Source: Clostridium sp. CAG:609 (GTDB lineage: Bacteria > Bacillota_I > Bacilli_A > RF39 > UBA660). Taken from it: a stretch of DNA of 55,727 nucleotides. The stretch lies in assembly GCA_000438075.1 (NCBI GenBank), contig FR903543.1:13711-69437 (forward strand), given 5' to 3'. The translations under genes and the position numbers were made by a program. The notes beneath the pieces are model-generated. The model saw nothing but the letters and a program-made list of their open reading frames with translations. It did no database searches and had not been told where the DNA came from. Shown one piece after another: positions 1 through 7,862 of the stretch. How positions within the stretch are numbered: position 1 is the first letter of the stretch; each line of letters starts with the position of its first letter.

Positions 1-60
1 TTTTTCATTCATATTTGTTGATTTTTAAGCATATCTGATACTTTAGATTTCTTACAAATA

Positions 61-89
61 TTGACTAAAATATTATATTATTGTAAAAT
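61..89 (+). promoter_or_regulatory. Promoter for left-edge small RNA
   Basis: The -35 TTGACT (61-66) and -10 TAAAAT (84-89) are separated by exactly 17 bases. Nothing is coded downstream before a terminator near 245, so the promoter appears to serve a short non-coding transcript starting near 96. Confidence 0.6.
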
Positions 90-95
90 CTAATA

Positions 96-245
96 GCAAT
101 GCAAAAATGCTTTGCATGGTATTTTTATTAAAGTACCATATTTATATATTCTTTAACTTTGGCTCCTTAAGTGAAACAAGATGGGGAGACTATGGTTTCT
201 TAAGTAGAACAAGACACAGGTATCAATTTTAGTATCTGTTTTTTA
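96..245 (+). ncRNA. Putative small RNA, family unknown
   Basis: This is a region of about 150 bases between a good promoter and an intrinsic terminator, with no open reading frame of note. Visible structure: an ATGCAAA/TTTGCAT hairpin and an ATGGTA/TACCAT hairpin in the first 50 bases, then two imperfect direct repeats starting CTTAAGT (166-182 and 199-214). I do not recognise it as 6S, SRP, tmRNA or RNase P RNA. The evidence is promoter, hairpins and terminator only; function is unknown. Confidence 0.4.
216..245 (+). terminator. Intrinsic terminator of small RNA
   Basis: ACAGGTAT (216-223) pairs with GTATCTGT (232-239), with two G-U pairs, and is followed by a run of T. It reads on the plus strand. 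Confidence 0.55.
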
Positions 246-249
246 ATTT

Positions 250-351
250 ATAAAAAAAAGAATGCCCTCCGACTATGTATAACATATCTAGTATGCTGAT
301 ACGGGTTCACCGTCTCCATAGTTTATTCGGCACTGGGCACTTCTTTTTGAT
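250..351 (-). ncRNA. Structured small RNA, family unrecognised
   Basis: This minus-strand RNA of about 100 nt follows a near-consensus promoter. Its first bases (AAAAAGAAGTGCCC) pair with its last (GGGCATTCTTTTT), so the closing stem also serves as terminator. Inside, ACTATG pairs with CATAGT, extended by a CCG/CGG pairing across an A-rich bulge. That stem carries two hairpins, ACGG/CCGT and CATA/TATG. The multi-branched fold looks like a riboregulator or ligand-binding RNA, but no gene follows it on this strand within the window, so it is probably a stand-alone RNA. I could not match it to 6S, SRP, T-box or any riboswitch consensus I know. Confidence 0.6.
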
Positions 352-357
352 TTATGT

Positions 358-386
358 AATATACCATAAAATATATTATTTTTCAA
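358..386 (-). promoter_or_regulatory. Promoter for minus-strand small RNA
   Basis: The -35 TTGAAA (rc of 381-386), a 17-base spacer and a -10 TATATT (rc of 358-363) preceded by TG. The predicted start is near 351, exactly at the 5' arm of the closing stem of the RNA. Confidence 0.65.
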
Positions 387-419
387 TTATAGTATATGAA
401 AAAAATTTAACATTTATAC

Positions 420-443
420 AAAAAAACTCCGATATTTCGGAGT
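420..443 (-). terminator. Terminator of tRNA-Ile/tRNA-Glu unit
   Basis: ACTCCGA/TCGGAGT stem with a 4-base loop followed by six T on the minus strand, 13 bases after tRNA-Glu. Confidence 0.8.
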
Positions 444-455
444 TTGCTTTCTAAA

Positions 456-532
456 TGGTGACCCGTACGGGATTTGAACCCATGTATGTATGCGTGAAAG
501 GCATATGTGTTAGACCGCTTCACCAACGGGCC
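456..532 (-). tRNA. tRNA-Glu (anticodon UUC)
   Basis: The acceptor stem GGCCCGT pairs with ACGGGTC. The anticodon loop is CTTTCAC, giving anticodon UUC. The T-arm carries GGTTCGAATCC, and the CCA end is encoded. It is co-transcribed with the upstream tRNA-Ile. Confidence 0.95.
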
Positions 533-540
533 ATTTTCAA

Positions 541-617
<77 letters not shown>

Positions 618-636
618 ACTAACAGAAACCTTTTTC

Positions 637-665
637 ATTTTACACTATTTTTTAAATATTTGCAA
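637..665 (-). promoter_or_regulatory. Promoter of tRNA unit
   Basis: The -35 TTGCAA (660-665), a 17-base spacer and a -10 TAAAAT preceded by TG (rc of 637-642). It lies about 20 bases before tRNA-Ile. Confidence 0.75.
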
Positions 666-753
666 TAGTTTTAATGAAATTTCTTGTTAATTTTTTCTCA
701 CCACATCTCAACGACGTAATAAAATTATACTATATAAATTGGGACTTGTAAAC

Positions 754-788
754 AAAAAAATGACATTTTTTATAATATTTATGTCATT
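754..788 (-). terminator. Terminator of metal ATPase operon
   Basis: AATGACAT/ATGTCATT stem with an AT-rich loop and a run of T on the minus strand, just beyond the stop of the P-type ATPase. Confidence 0.75.
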
Positions 789-806
789 TTCTTTAATTTT
801 TCTTAA

Positions 807-2621
807 TTATAGATCTTTTTTAAAGATTCTTAAGCTATTTAATACTGATAATAAAGTTACTCCGACATCTGCAAAAACTGCTAAGTATATCGGTGTTATT
901 CCTATTATTGCTAAAACTAACATTAATAATTTAAAGCTTATGGCAAATATTATATTACTTAAAATTACTCTTTTAGTTAATTTACTTATTCTAATTGCTT
1001 TTGTTATACTACTTAAATCATCATTCATTAAAACAATATCACTTGCATCAACTGTTGCATCACTACCTATTTTTCCCATTGCTATACCAATGTCTGATAA
1101 CTTAATTACCGGAGCATCATTTATTCCATCACCTACAAATGCAGTTTGACCAAATATTTGATATTCTTCAAGTAATTTAATTTTATCTTCAGGTAATAAT
1201 TCAGCATGATATGCATCAAGATTTAAAGTTTTTGCTAAGTCTTCCACCACTTCATCTTTATCTCCGGATAATACTACTAGATTTTCAACAAGTTCACCTC
1301 TTAAATCTTCTAAAGTTTCTTTGGCATTATCTTTTATTTTATCACTAATTATGATACTTCCAATACATTCATTATTTTTAGCAACATAAATAACTGTTCC
1401 AACTGAATCTATTTTATCAACATCTATATTATTTTCTAAAAGTAAGTCTATTTTACCTACGAGTACTTTTTCTTTATTTAACTTACAACTTATTCCAAGA
1501 CCTGCTATTTCTTTATAATCTGTTATTTTCATATCTAAAGTCTTATTATATGCACTAACTATTGATTTACCAATTGGATGATTAGAATGAGCTTCAGCAT
1601 TAGCTGCTATCTTTAATACTTCATTTATATTACCATTTATCTTTGTTACTTCAAATACTCCTTTTGTAAGTGTTCCTGTTTTATCAAATAATATAGTTTT
1701 TATATTACTTAAATTATCTAGTTCATTACTTCCCTTTATAAGTATTCCATCTTTGCTAGCTCGACCAATTCCTGCAAAATAACTAAGGGGCACTGATATA
1801 ACTAATGCACATGGACATGATATAACAAGCATTTCTAAAGCACGATATAACCAGGTATTAAAGTCACATCCTAGAATAGTTGGTATTACTACAATTAGTA
1901 TTGATAATAAAACCACAATTGGTGTATATATTTTAGAAAACTTAGTTATAAACTTTTCTGTTTTAGCTTTCTTTTCATCAGCATGTTCCATAATATCAAT
2001 TATTTTACTTGCTGTACTAGTTTTATATGTTGATGTTGAATTTATTTCTAATATACTTTCTATATTAATTGTACCACTTAAAACAGTATCACCTTTTTTA
2101 ACACTTAAAGGTTTTGATTCACCAGTTAAATTTTTAGTATCTAAGTGACTTGCACCATTTATAATTATTCCATCTAAAGGTATTTTTTCACCTGGGTTAA
2201 CAATTATTATATCATTTAATTTAACTTTTTTAGTACTTACTAATTCTCCATTTTTAAGTCTTGTTTTATCACTTCTTAAGTCCATTAATTCAATAATAGC
2301 TTTTTTAGAATTATCAACAGCTTGACTACTTAGATACTCTCCGAGTGAAAATAATAACATTACAAGTACTGCTTCGGGATATTCTTTTATATAAAAGGCT
2401 CCGAGTGTTGCAATAATCATAAGTAAGTTTTCATCAAATATTTCTTTCTTTTTAATGTTTTTTAAAGCATTTTCATATACTTCTTTTGATACTAAAACAT
2501 AACTTACTACGATTACAATTAAATATGCTGTTTTAAAGTTTTTTAAAAATATACTTATTATAAGAAGTATAGCACTTATTAATATACGTATTAAATCTTC
2601 ATTAAATTTTATCTTTTTCAT
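807..2621 (-). CDS. P1B-type Zn/Cd/Pb-exporting ATPase
   Basis: A 604-residue integral membrane heavy-metal ATPase that uses ATP to expel Zn(II), Cd(II) or Pb(II). Visible motifs: TGES actuator loop (about 166-169), CPC metal site in the membrane (269-271), DKTGT phosphorylation site (313-317), HSNHPIG nucleotide-binding HP loop, GDGINDAP hinge, and DVG in the last membrane segment. The DVG motif together with CPC is typical of the P1B-2 (ZntA/CadA) subgroup. It has no N-terminal HMA or cysteine-rich metal-binding domain, so it is shorter than CadA. Its start overlaps the upstream ArsR gene by four bases (ATGA), implying translational coupling and metal-dependent control. Zinc is the likeliest physiological substrate, inferred from the regulator's sensing site. 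Confidence 0.93.
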   Translation of the reverse strand: MKKIKFNEDLIRILISAILLIISIFLKNFKTAYLIVIVVSYVLVSKEVYENALKNIKKKEIFDENLLMIIATLGAFYIKEYPEAVLVMLLFSLGEYLSSQAVDNSKKAIIELMDLRSDKTRLKNGELVSTKKVKLNDIIIVNPGEKIPLDGIIINGASHLDTKNLTGESKPLSVKKGDTVLSGTINIESILEINSTSTYKTSTASKIIDIMEHADEKKAKTEKFITKFSKIYTPIVVLLSILIVVIPTILGCDFNTWLYRALEMLVISCPCALVISVPLSYFAGIGRASKDGILIKGSNELDNLSNIKTILFDKTGTLTKGVFEVTKINGNINEVLKIAANAEAHSNHPIGKSIVSAYNKTLDMKITDYKEIAGLGISCKLNKEKVLVGKIDLLLENNIDVDKIDSVGTVIYVAKNNECIGSIIISDKIKDNAKETLEDLRGELVENLVVLSGDKDEVVEDLAKTLNLDAYHAELLPEDKIKLLEEYQIFGQTAFVGDGINDAPVIKLSDIGIAMGKIGSDATVDASDIVLMNDDLSSITKAIRISKLTKRVILSNIIFAISFKLLMLVLAIIGITPIYLAVFADVGVTLLSVLNSLRIFKKDL

Positions 2622-2914
2622 AGTTTTATTCCTTCCTTGATATGTTCAAGACCATATTTTATTATTACTTTGATGTGATTATCTGCGATGCTATAATATA
2701 TTATTTGCCCTTCTTTTCTTGTTTTAACTAAATTAGTACTTCTTAAGTAACTTAGTTGATGTGATACTGCGGAAGGACTTACTTTTATTTTATTTGATAT
2801 ATCACCAACATAGGTTTCTTTTTCAAGTAATACTTCAAGTATTCTAAGTCTTGTTGTATCACTAAATACTTTAAAGAACTCACTTAATTCATTAATTATT
2901 TTAATATCTTCCAT
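2618..2914 (-). CDS. ArsR/SmtB-family zinc-sensing repressor
   Basis: A 98-residue winged-helix repressor. The recognition helix region reads VSPSAVSHQLSYLRSTNLV, followed by the wing GQIIYYSI. The C-terminal helix carries D-N-H, then H and E spaced exactly as the alpha-5 zinc ligands of SmtB/CzrA (D-x-H-x10-H-x2-E). The N-terminal cysteines of CadC are absent, so a zinc-type sensor is favoured over a Cd/Pb sensor. It is first in a two-gene operon with the metal ATPase and sits behind a palindromic operator. Family knowledge: the apo form binds DNA and metal releases it, inducing the exporter. Confidence 0.92.
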   Translation of the reverse strand: MEDIKIINELSEFFKVFSDTTRLRILEVLLEKETYVGDISNKIKVSPSAVSHQLSYLRSTNLVKTRKEGQIIYYSIADNHIKVIIKYGLEHIKEGIKL

Positions 2915-2925
2915 ACTATCTCCTT

Positions 2926-2945
2926 ATATGAATATCTGTTCATAT
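2926..2945. promoter_or_regulatory. ArsR/CzrA-type operator
   Basis: A perfect inverted repeat, ATATGAA-N6-TTCATAT. On the minus strand it contains TGAACAGATATTCA, matching the CzrA/SmtB operator form TGAACA-N-ATATTCA. It lies between the -10 box and the arsR start, so a bound repressor would block transcription. Confidence 0.8.
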
Positions 2946-2949
2946 ATTC

Positions 2950-2978
2950 ATTATACTTTTATTATAGAATTATTGCAA
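2950..2978 (-). promoter_or_regulatory. Promoter of arsR-ATPase operon
   Basis: The -35 TTGCAA (2973-2978), 17-base spacer and consensus -10 TATAAT (rc of 2950-2955), directly followed by the metal operator. Confidence 0.8.
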
Positions 2979-2979
2979 C

Positions 2980-3008
2980 TAAAAAGAAGTAACTTTACAT
3001 TACTTCTA
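2980..3008 (-). terminator. Terminator after HNH gene
   Basis: AGAAGTAA/TTACTTCT stem (2985-2992, 3000-3007) followed by TTTTT on the minus strand. It ends two bases before the -35 of the next promoter. Confidence 0.75.
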
Positions 3009-3010
3009 AA

Positions 3011-4027
3011 CTATTTTTTAATATATCTACATTTTGGATAGTTACTGCATCCCATGAAAGTACCATATTTTCCACTTCTTTTAACCAATGTTCCTCCACA
3101 TCTTGGACAAATATCATCAGTTTCAAAATCTTCTTTAGTTTTATCGCTTTTTCCACTATTACATCTATCACATAAAGTTTGTAAATTACTCATGACAGTC
3201 TTTCCACCTTTGGATACTGGAATAATATGATCAACCTCAAGTTTTGCACCATCCTTCGATGTTATTCCACATTTTTGACATGTAAAATTATCTCTTTTTA
3301 AAACATTATATCTTATATCATCATTCATTATTTTTCTTTCTTGTCTTTTAGTAACTTCATATTTTTTACCATTTTCCCATTCTTTATAAAGTTCTAATAA
3401 TTCGTAATAATTTCTAAATCCGGTTCTTCTTTCATGAACATTACCGCCATTACTTTTATAATATGCATCTAAACAAATTTTTATTAAAAAATCTTTTTTA
3501 GTATAAATTACTTTTTTCAGCACAATTTTTTCTATTCTTTTGTATTTTTTATCAGAATAATTTGTATTATTTACTGACTCTTGCTCTAATATTTTCGCTA
3601 CATTCTTCTCATACTCATCAAGTAAAGATATATTGTATATTGAATTTTCAATATCTGTTCTAAGCCCTTTAATATTATTTTCAATATGATATTTAATGAT
3701 ATCATTACCATTAACTCTATCTAAACTTTTTCTAGAATACTCTCTTTGTATAATATCACGTTTTTTACATATTATTTTTTTAAAATTTTTATTAAGTTCT
3801 TCAATTTGTTTTATTTTTTCACTATTATCTTTAATATTTTTTTCTCTTTTTTTGGATATTGTGTTTACTGTTATTAAAGAAATAGATATAGAAAGAACTA
3901 ACGCAAGCATATTCAAATTTTCATGCATTTTATTATCAATATTAAAATTTGATAATAAAGAAAAAAATATTAAACACAATAAAAAACTAATCCCCGTTAC
4001 TAATAAACTTTTTATCCATCTATTCAT
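3011..4027 (-). CDS. Membrane-anchored HNH nuclease, zinc-ribbon tail
   Basis: A 338-residue protein with an unusual domain order. Two hydrophobic segments at about 8-28 and 40-58 are followed by a long charged, probably coiled-coil region (about 60-230). Next comes an HNH nuclease core: CQKC, then LEVDHIIPVSKGG, then LCDRCN. Last is a C-terminal topoisomerase-type zinc ribbon (CPRCGG...GCSNYPKC) closely resembling that of TopA in this window. Topology puts the nuclease in the cytoplasm, held at the membrane. The gene stands alone with its own promoter and terminator. HNH proteins of this kind may be defence effectors, mobile-element nucleases or repair enzymes; which is not decidable here. 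Start choice is supported by GAGG before ATG. Confidence 0.75.
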   Translation of the reverse strand: MNRWIKSLLVTGISFLLCLIFFSLLSNFNIDNKMHENLNMLALVLSISISLITVNTISKKREKNIKDNSEKIKQIEELNKNFKKIICKKRDIIQREYSRKSLDRVNGNDIIKYHIENNIKGLRTDIENSIYNISLLDEYEKNVAKILEQESVNNTNYSDKKYKRIEKIVLKKVIYTKKDFLIKICLDAYYKSNGGNVHERRTGFRNYYELLELYKEWENGKKYEVTKRQERKIMNDDIRYNVLKRDNFTCQKCGITSKDGAKLEVDHIIPVSKGGKTVMSNLQTLCDRCNSGKSDKTKEDFETDDICPRCGGTLVKRSGKYGTFMGCSNYPKCRYIKK

Positions 4028-4048
4028 AAATTACACTTCCTCACAACA

Positions 4049-4077
4049 ATTTTAACAAATATTTAAAAAAAAGTAAA
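4049..4077 (-). promoter_or_regulatory. Promoter of HNH gene
   Basis: The -35 TTTACT (rc of 4072-4077), 17-base spacer and -10 TAAAAT (rc of 4049-4054). The -35 lies in the T-tract/stem of the upstream gene's terminator. Confidence 0.55.
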
Positions 4078-4098
4078 ACTAAATTTAGCTTTACTTAT
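4064..4098 (-). terminator. Terminator of envelope-stress gene pair
   Basis: AAGTAAA...TTTACTT stem spanning the stop codon region, followed by eight T on the minus strand. Confidence 0.65.
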
Positions 4099-4876
4099 TT
4101 GTATTAACTATAATACTTCCAATACCACCATCTATCTCGATGTCATTTATTCCTTCACCCACTGTTGTATTTTTTGAATAGTCTTCTCCATTAATAGTTA
4201 TGCTCCCAAGACCTTTACTTGCTTTAATAGTATAATCATTACCATTTAAATCAAGTATTAATTCCCCAATACCTTGTTCTATTTTATTATTACCATGTAA
4301 ACTACCGCTAAAATAAAATTTTCCAGCTCCCATGTCTAAATCCAAATCTTCTAGTACTGAACTTTTAATATTAAGCTCACCTGCTCCACCATCAATATCT
4401 GTTTTACCAGAAATTAAATTATTGATAATTGATTTACCTGCGCCTTGATCTAAGTTAAATCTACTTATGTTTATGTCACTAATTTCAAGTTTTCCAGCAC
4501 CAAAATCAATACTTAAATCTTTTAAATTATTTGGAATAGTAATTATTACTTTACTAATGCTTTTGTTTCTAAAAACATTTACACTTTTTTCTTTAATAGT
4601 TAAAGTATCACTTTCTTCATTTACTTTAAATCTTTTACTTACATTATCTGCAATTACATTTAATGTATCTCCTTTTTTAATAATTAAGTTAGATGTTCCC
4701 ATATCAATTTTAATATTCTTTATTTCACTGGAATAGTTTTCATTCATATTTATATCATTATTAACTGAAAATATATTTGATGCAAAATAAACTATAGTAT
4801 TTATTATGCTTACAATTATAAATATTGCTAAACATATTGCAAAAGCTTTAATTAGTCTATGAGTTGTTTCATTCAT
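4091..4876 (-). CDS. DUF4097-type beta-strand repeat membrane protein
   Basis: A 261-residue protein with one N-terminal membrane helix (about 9-33), then a domain of repeating short beta strands with recurring G-A-G-K/E turns (FGAGKLEI, QGAGKSII, GGAGELNI, MGAGKFYF). This is the hallmark of the DUF4097/adhesin-like beta-helix family. The domain probably faces the outside. It overlaps the upstream LiaF-like gene by four bases (ATGA), so the two are co-translated. Such pairs are commonly linked to cell-envelope stress responses; no two-component system is adjacent here, so the specific role is inference. Confidence 0.75.
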   Translation of the reverse strand: MNETTHRLIKAFAICLAIFIIVSIINTIVYFASNIFSVNNDINMNENYSSEIKNIKIDMGTSNLIIKKGDTLNVIADNVSKRFKVNEESDTLTIKEKSVNVFRNKSISKVIITIPNNLKDLSIDFGAGKLEISDINISRFNLDQGAGKSIINNLISGKTDIDGGAGELNIKSSVLEDLDLDMGAGKFYFSGSLHGNNKIEQGIGELILDLNGNDYTIKASKGLGSITINGEDYSKNTTVGEGINDIEIDGGIGSIIVNTNK

Positions 4877-5562
4877 TTTATTTCAATGCCTCCGAATAAG
4901 GCAAAACCATCTACATAAATTGTTTTCTTCGCATTCTTATTTGTTTTTTCTTCTAAGCCTTCACTTGTAACTCCCCCGAATATTGGTGTAGACTTAATCT
5001 TTACTTCTACATCTTTTGGAACGAGAATTGTTATACCTGCAAAGATAGCACTTGCTTTAATATAAGTTTCATTTTTTAAATCAGCATCTCTTAAGTCTAA
5101 TTTGATAGAACCAAAAACAGCATCTAAATTAGCTTTTTCAAACTTTTCTCCCGCTTTATTAATATTTTGTTCTCCGAATGTAGCTGTTATTACTTCAACA
5201 TTTGAAAAATCAGTATTATCTATTTTTTCTTTAACATCCGCTTTAATCTTATTTCCAAATATTAAAGAAAGACCTATGATAACTACTATAGCTGGTAACA
5301 AAATTTCCCATAGAATATCAAAATCAAATACATCTAAACTACCTAAAAGAAGAAAAATACCAATCACTAAACATATCACAGATGATACTTTTCCATTATT
5401 TTTAGGATTAACCAGCGATATAGCACTTGGCACAATAATAAATAATGTCCACCATCCATCAAAGAAAATATCAATGTTTGTTACACCAGTTGCATTAAGT
5501 CCCCAGATAATACCTAATAAAACTAAAACAATTCCCCATAAAATGCGACTAAGATCTTTCAT
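4873..5562 (-). CDS. LiaF-like envelope stress protein
   Basis: A 229-residue protein. The N-terminal part has four short hydrophobic segments (about 8-25, 32-50, 59-75, 84-104) typical of LiaF/DUF5668 membrane domains. The C-terminal part has the pattern ATFGEQNI ... LDAVFGSIKLDLRDA ... AIFAGITILVP ... FALFGGIEIK, recognisable as the LiaF-like C-terminal domain. Family members repress or tune LiaRS-type cell-wall stress signalling. A strong AGGAGG lies before the ATG and a promoter immediately upstream. It is first gene of the pair with the DUF4097 protein. Confidence 0.82.
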   Translation of the reverse strand: MKDLSRILWGIVLVLLGIIWGLNATGVTNIDIFFDGWWTLFIIVPSAISLVNPKNNGKVSSVICLVIGIFLLLGSLDVFDFDILWEILLPAIVVIIGLSLIFGNKIKADVKEKIDNTDFSNVEVITATFGEQNINKAGEKFEKANLDAVFGSIKLDLRDADLKNETYIKASAIFAGITILVPKDVEVKIKSTPIFGGVTSEGLEEKTNKNAKKTIYVDGFALFGGIEIK

Positions 5563-5585
5563 ATTTACCTCCTATTTCTACATTA

Positions 5586-5614
5586 ATTTTATAATATGTT
5601 TTATTTTTTGTCAA
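5586..5614 (-). promoter_or_regulatory. Promoter of liaF-like operon
   Basis: Consensus -35 TTGACA (rc of 5609-5614), 17-base spacer, -10 TAAAAT (rc of 5586-5591). The -35 abuts the priA stop codon. Confidence 0.8.
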
Positions 5615-7798
5615 TCATATATTTAATGGCTCAAAATCTATTTCTAATCTTGTATCTTTATTCATTATAAATATATTATCTAATTCTCTTAGAACTTTAA
5701 GTAAGTTATCTTCTTTTTTATATTTGATAATTATTTGCATACGATATTCATTATTAAATTTAAAGACATTTGCCATAGTTGGTCCCAGTATAATAAATTC
5801 ATTACTTAAATTATTATCTAAATATTTTTTTACCTTTTTACTATTTTCAATAGTTGTTTCATAATTAGTCCCTATTACTTTTAGACTAACTAAATAAAAA
5901 TATGGTGGATACTTTAGTTTTTTTCTAAAATTCATTTCATATAAGTAGAACTTGTTATAGTTATTTTCTTTAACACAATTTATAACATAGTTATCTGGAT
6001 TAAATGTTTGAATTATTACTTCACCATTTTTATCACTTCTTCCACTTCTTCCCGCAACTTGGCATAATAATGAGAATGTATTTTCACTTGATCTAAAATT
6101 AGGAATATTTAGAGAACTATCAGCATTAATGATTCCAACCAAAGTAACTAAAGGAAAATCTAGACCTTTACTAATCATTTGAGTCCCAAGTAATATATCA
6201 AATTCATGATTTTTAAATTTTTCAATTATTTTTTCATGAGAACCTTTATTTCTAGTTGTATCTTGATCCATTCTTAAAACTCTGGCACTTGGAAATTTCA
6301 ACTTAATATTTTCTTCAAGTTTTTCTGTTCCAAGACCATAGTAATTTAGAGATTCTTCCCCGCATTTTGGACATCTATCTTCTTTTTTAGTTTTATATCC
6401 ACAATAATGACATGTAAGGCTATTACTTGTTTTATGAAAGGTTAGTGTTATATCACAATTTGGACATTTATAAGTATAACCACAATTACTACATGTAATA
6501 TACGTTGAAAAACCACGACGATTAAGAAGAAGAATTATTTGTTCTTGTTTTTCTAATTTTTCATTTATTTTTAAAGCAAGTAAATCACTAAAAATCATGT
6601 TTCTTTTTTTCATTTCTTCTTCCATATTAACAACAGTTATTTTAGGAAGAATACTTTTACCCACTCTTTCATTAAGCGTTAAAAGTGTATAAACATGTTT
6701 ATCTGCTCTAGCTTTTGATTCTAAAGATGGTGTAGCTGATGCAAGTACAAGAGGTATATGATTATATTCTGCTCTAAATTTAGCTATATTTCTAGCATGA
6801 TATCTTGGATTATTATCTTGTTTATAACTTTGAGCATCTTCTTCATCTATAATTATAATACCTAAGTTTTTTAATGGTGCAAATATTGCACTTCTTGTAC
6901 CTACCACTACATGAACTAATCCATTTGCTATTTTTATGTACTCATCATATTTTTCACCTTCAGATAAAGAACTATGAAGTATCGCAACATCACTACCAAA
7001 TGTTTCATAAAATCTTTTGGATATCTGAGTAGTTAGGCTTATTTCAGGAACTAACACAATTGCTGTTTTACCATTTTTAATAATAGTATCAATTAATTTA
7101 ATATATATTTCTGTTTTACCCGAACCAGTTACGCCATGTAATAAAAATGTTTCATAGTGACCAAGTGATGCTTCGATTTGTTTTTTTACTGCATCTTGTT
7201 TTGGTGTTAATACTTTATTTACGTTATCACTTGTTTTATTGATGCGATATTTTTTTTCTTTTAAAATAGAAATTATTCCTTCATTAATAAGAGGTTCATA
7301 CACACTTTTAATTATACCTTTTTTATTAACAGTTTTATTTTTTAATAATTCCTCAATTAAATTAATTTGTCTTTTTTTACGTGGGTTATTAAATTTATAT
7401 TTATTTGCTTTATCTTCATCAATTAATTTTAGATATTCAATATATAAATCATAATTATGAGTATTTTTTTTAACCTTTAGACTTGATGGTAACATTGTTT
7501 GATATGCCGTAATTAAAGAACACAATGTTTGATCTTTTAAATACTTACCAAGGGTCATTAATTCTTCATTTAATACAAGATTTTCATCCACAATATCTGT
7601 TATATACTTTATTTCATATTCTTCGGTATCAATTTCTGATACAATATCTGTTACAAAACCAATTACTTCTTTATTACCAAAAGAAACAGATACTTTCATA
7701 CCTATTTTTAATTTATCTTTTAAATATTCTGGTATCATATAAATAAATTCTTTATCTAATTTTTTTACACTATATTCAATTATTACTTTTGCATACAT
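5615..7798 (-). CDS. priA: Primosomal protein N' (PriA helicase)
   Basis: A 727-residue replication-restart helicase that reloads the replisome at stalled forks. It shows an N-terminal DNA-binding domain, Walker A GVTGSGKTEIY (about residues 219-229), Walker B IIIIDEEDAQSYKQ, and helicase motifs GTRSAIFAP and LASATPS. A double zinc motif follows (CSNCGYTYKCPNC ... CHYCGY ... CPKCG). The C-terminal helicase half has LGTQMISKGLDFP and QVAGRSGR. Walker B reads DEED where PriA usually has DEEH. Start is supported by AAAGGTG before ATG. It lies after a terminator following rpe; a -10 TATAAT lies between them but I see no good -35. Confidence 0.96.
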   Translation of the reverse strand: MYAKVIIEYSVKKLDKEFIYMIPEYLKDKLKIGMKVSVSFGNKEVIGFVTDIVSEIDTEEYEIKYITDIVDENLVLNEELMTLGKYLKDQTLCSLITAYQTMLPSSLKVKKNTHNYDLYIEYLKLIDEDKANKYKFNNPRKKRQINLIEELLKNKTVNKKGIIKSVYEPLINEGIISILKEKKYRINKTSDNVNKVLTPKQDAVKKQIEASLGHYETFLLHGVTGSGKTEIYIKLIDTIIKNGKTAIVLVPEISLTTQISKRFYETFGSDVAILHSSLSEGEKYDEYIKIANGLVHVVVGTRSAIFAPLKNLGIIIIDEEDAQSYKQDNNPRYHARNIAKFRAEYNHIPLVLASATPSLESKARADKHVYTLLTLNERVGKSILPKITVVNMEEEMKKRNMIFSDLLALKINEKLEKQEQIILLLNRRGFSTYITCSNCGYTYKCPNCDITLTFHKTSNSLTCHYCGYKTKKEDRCPKCGEESLNYYGLGTEKLEENIKLKFPSARVLRMDQDTTRNKGSHEKIIEKFKNHEFDILLGTQMISKGLDFPLVTLVGIINADSSLNIPNFRSSENTFSLLCQVAGRSGRSDKNGEVIIQTFNPDNYVINCVKENNYNKFYLYEMNFRKKLKYPPYFYLVSLKVIGTNYETTIENSKKVKKYLDNNLSNEFIILGPTMANVFKFNNEYRMQIIIKYKKEDNLLKVLRELDNIFIMNKDTRLEIDFEPLNI

Positions 7799-7836
7799 GG
7801 TATCACCTTTTCCTAAATTATTATAACATAATTTTT

Positions 7837-7862
7837 TAAAAAACCTCTAATTTCTTAGAGAT
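7837..7862 (-). terminator. Terminator of the fmt-to-rpe operon
   Basis: ATCTCTAA/TTAGAGGT stem with a 4-base loop and six T on the minus strand. The 5' arm lies inside the last codons of rpe. Confidence 0.8.

Noticed and set aside
250..351. Assignment as SRP RNA, 6S RNA, fluoride or manganese riboswitch
   Set aside because: It lacks the GGUCAGGUCCGGAAGGAAGC-type SRP core, is too short for 6S RNA, and does not match riboswitch consensus sequences I could recall.
739..1149. 136-residue plus-strand frame opposite the metal ATPase
   Set aside because: A shadow of the ATPase coding sequence, starting in its terminator; no ribosome-binding site.
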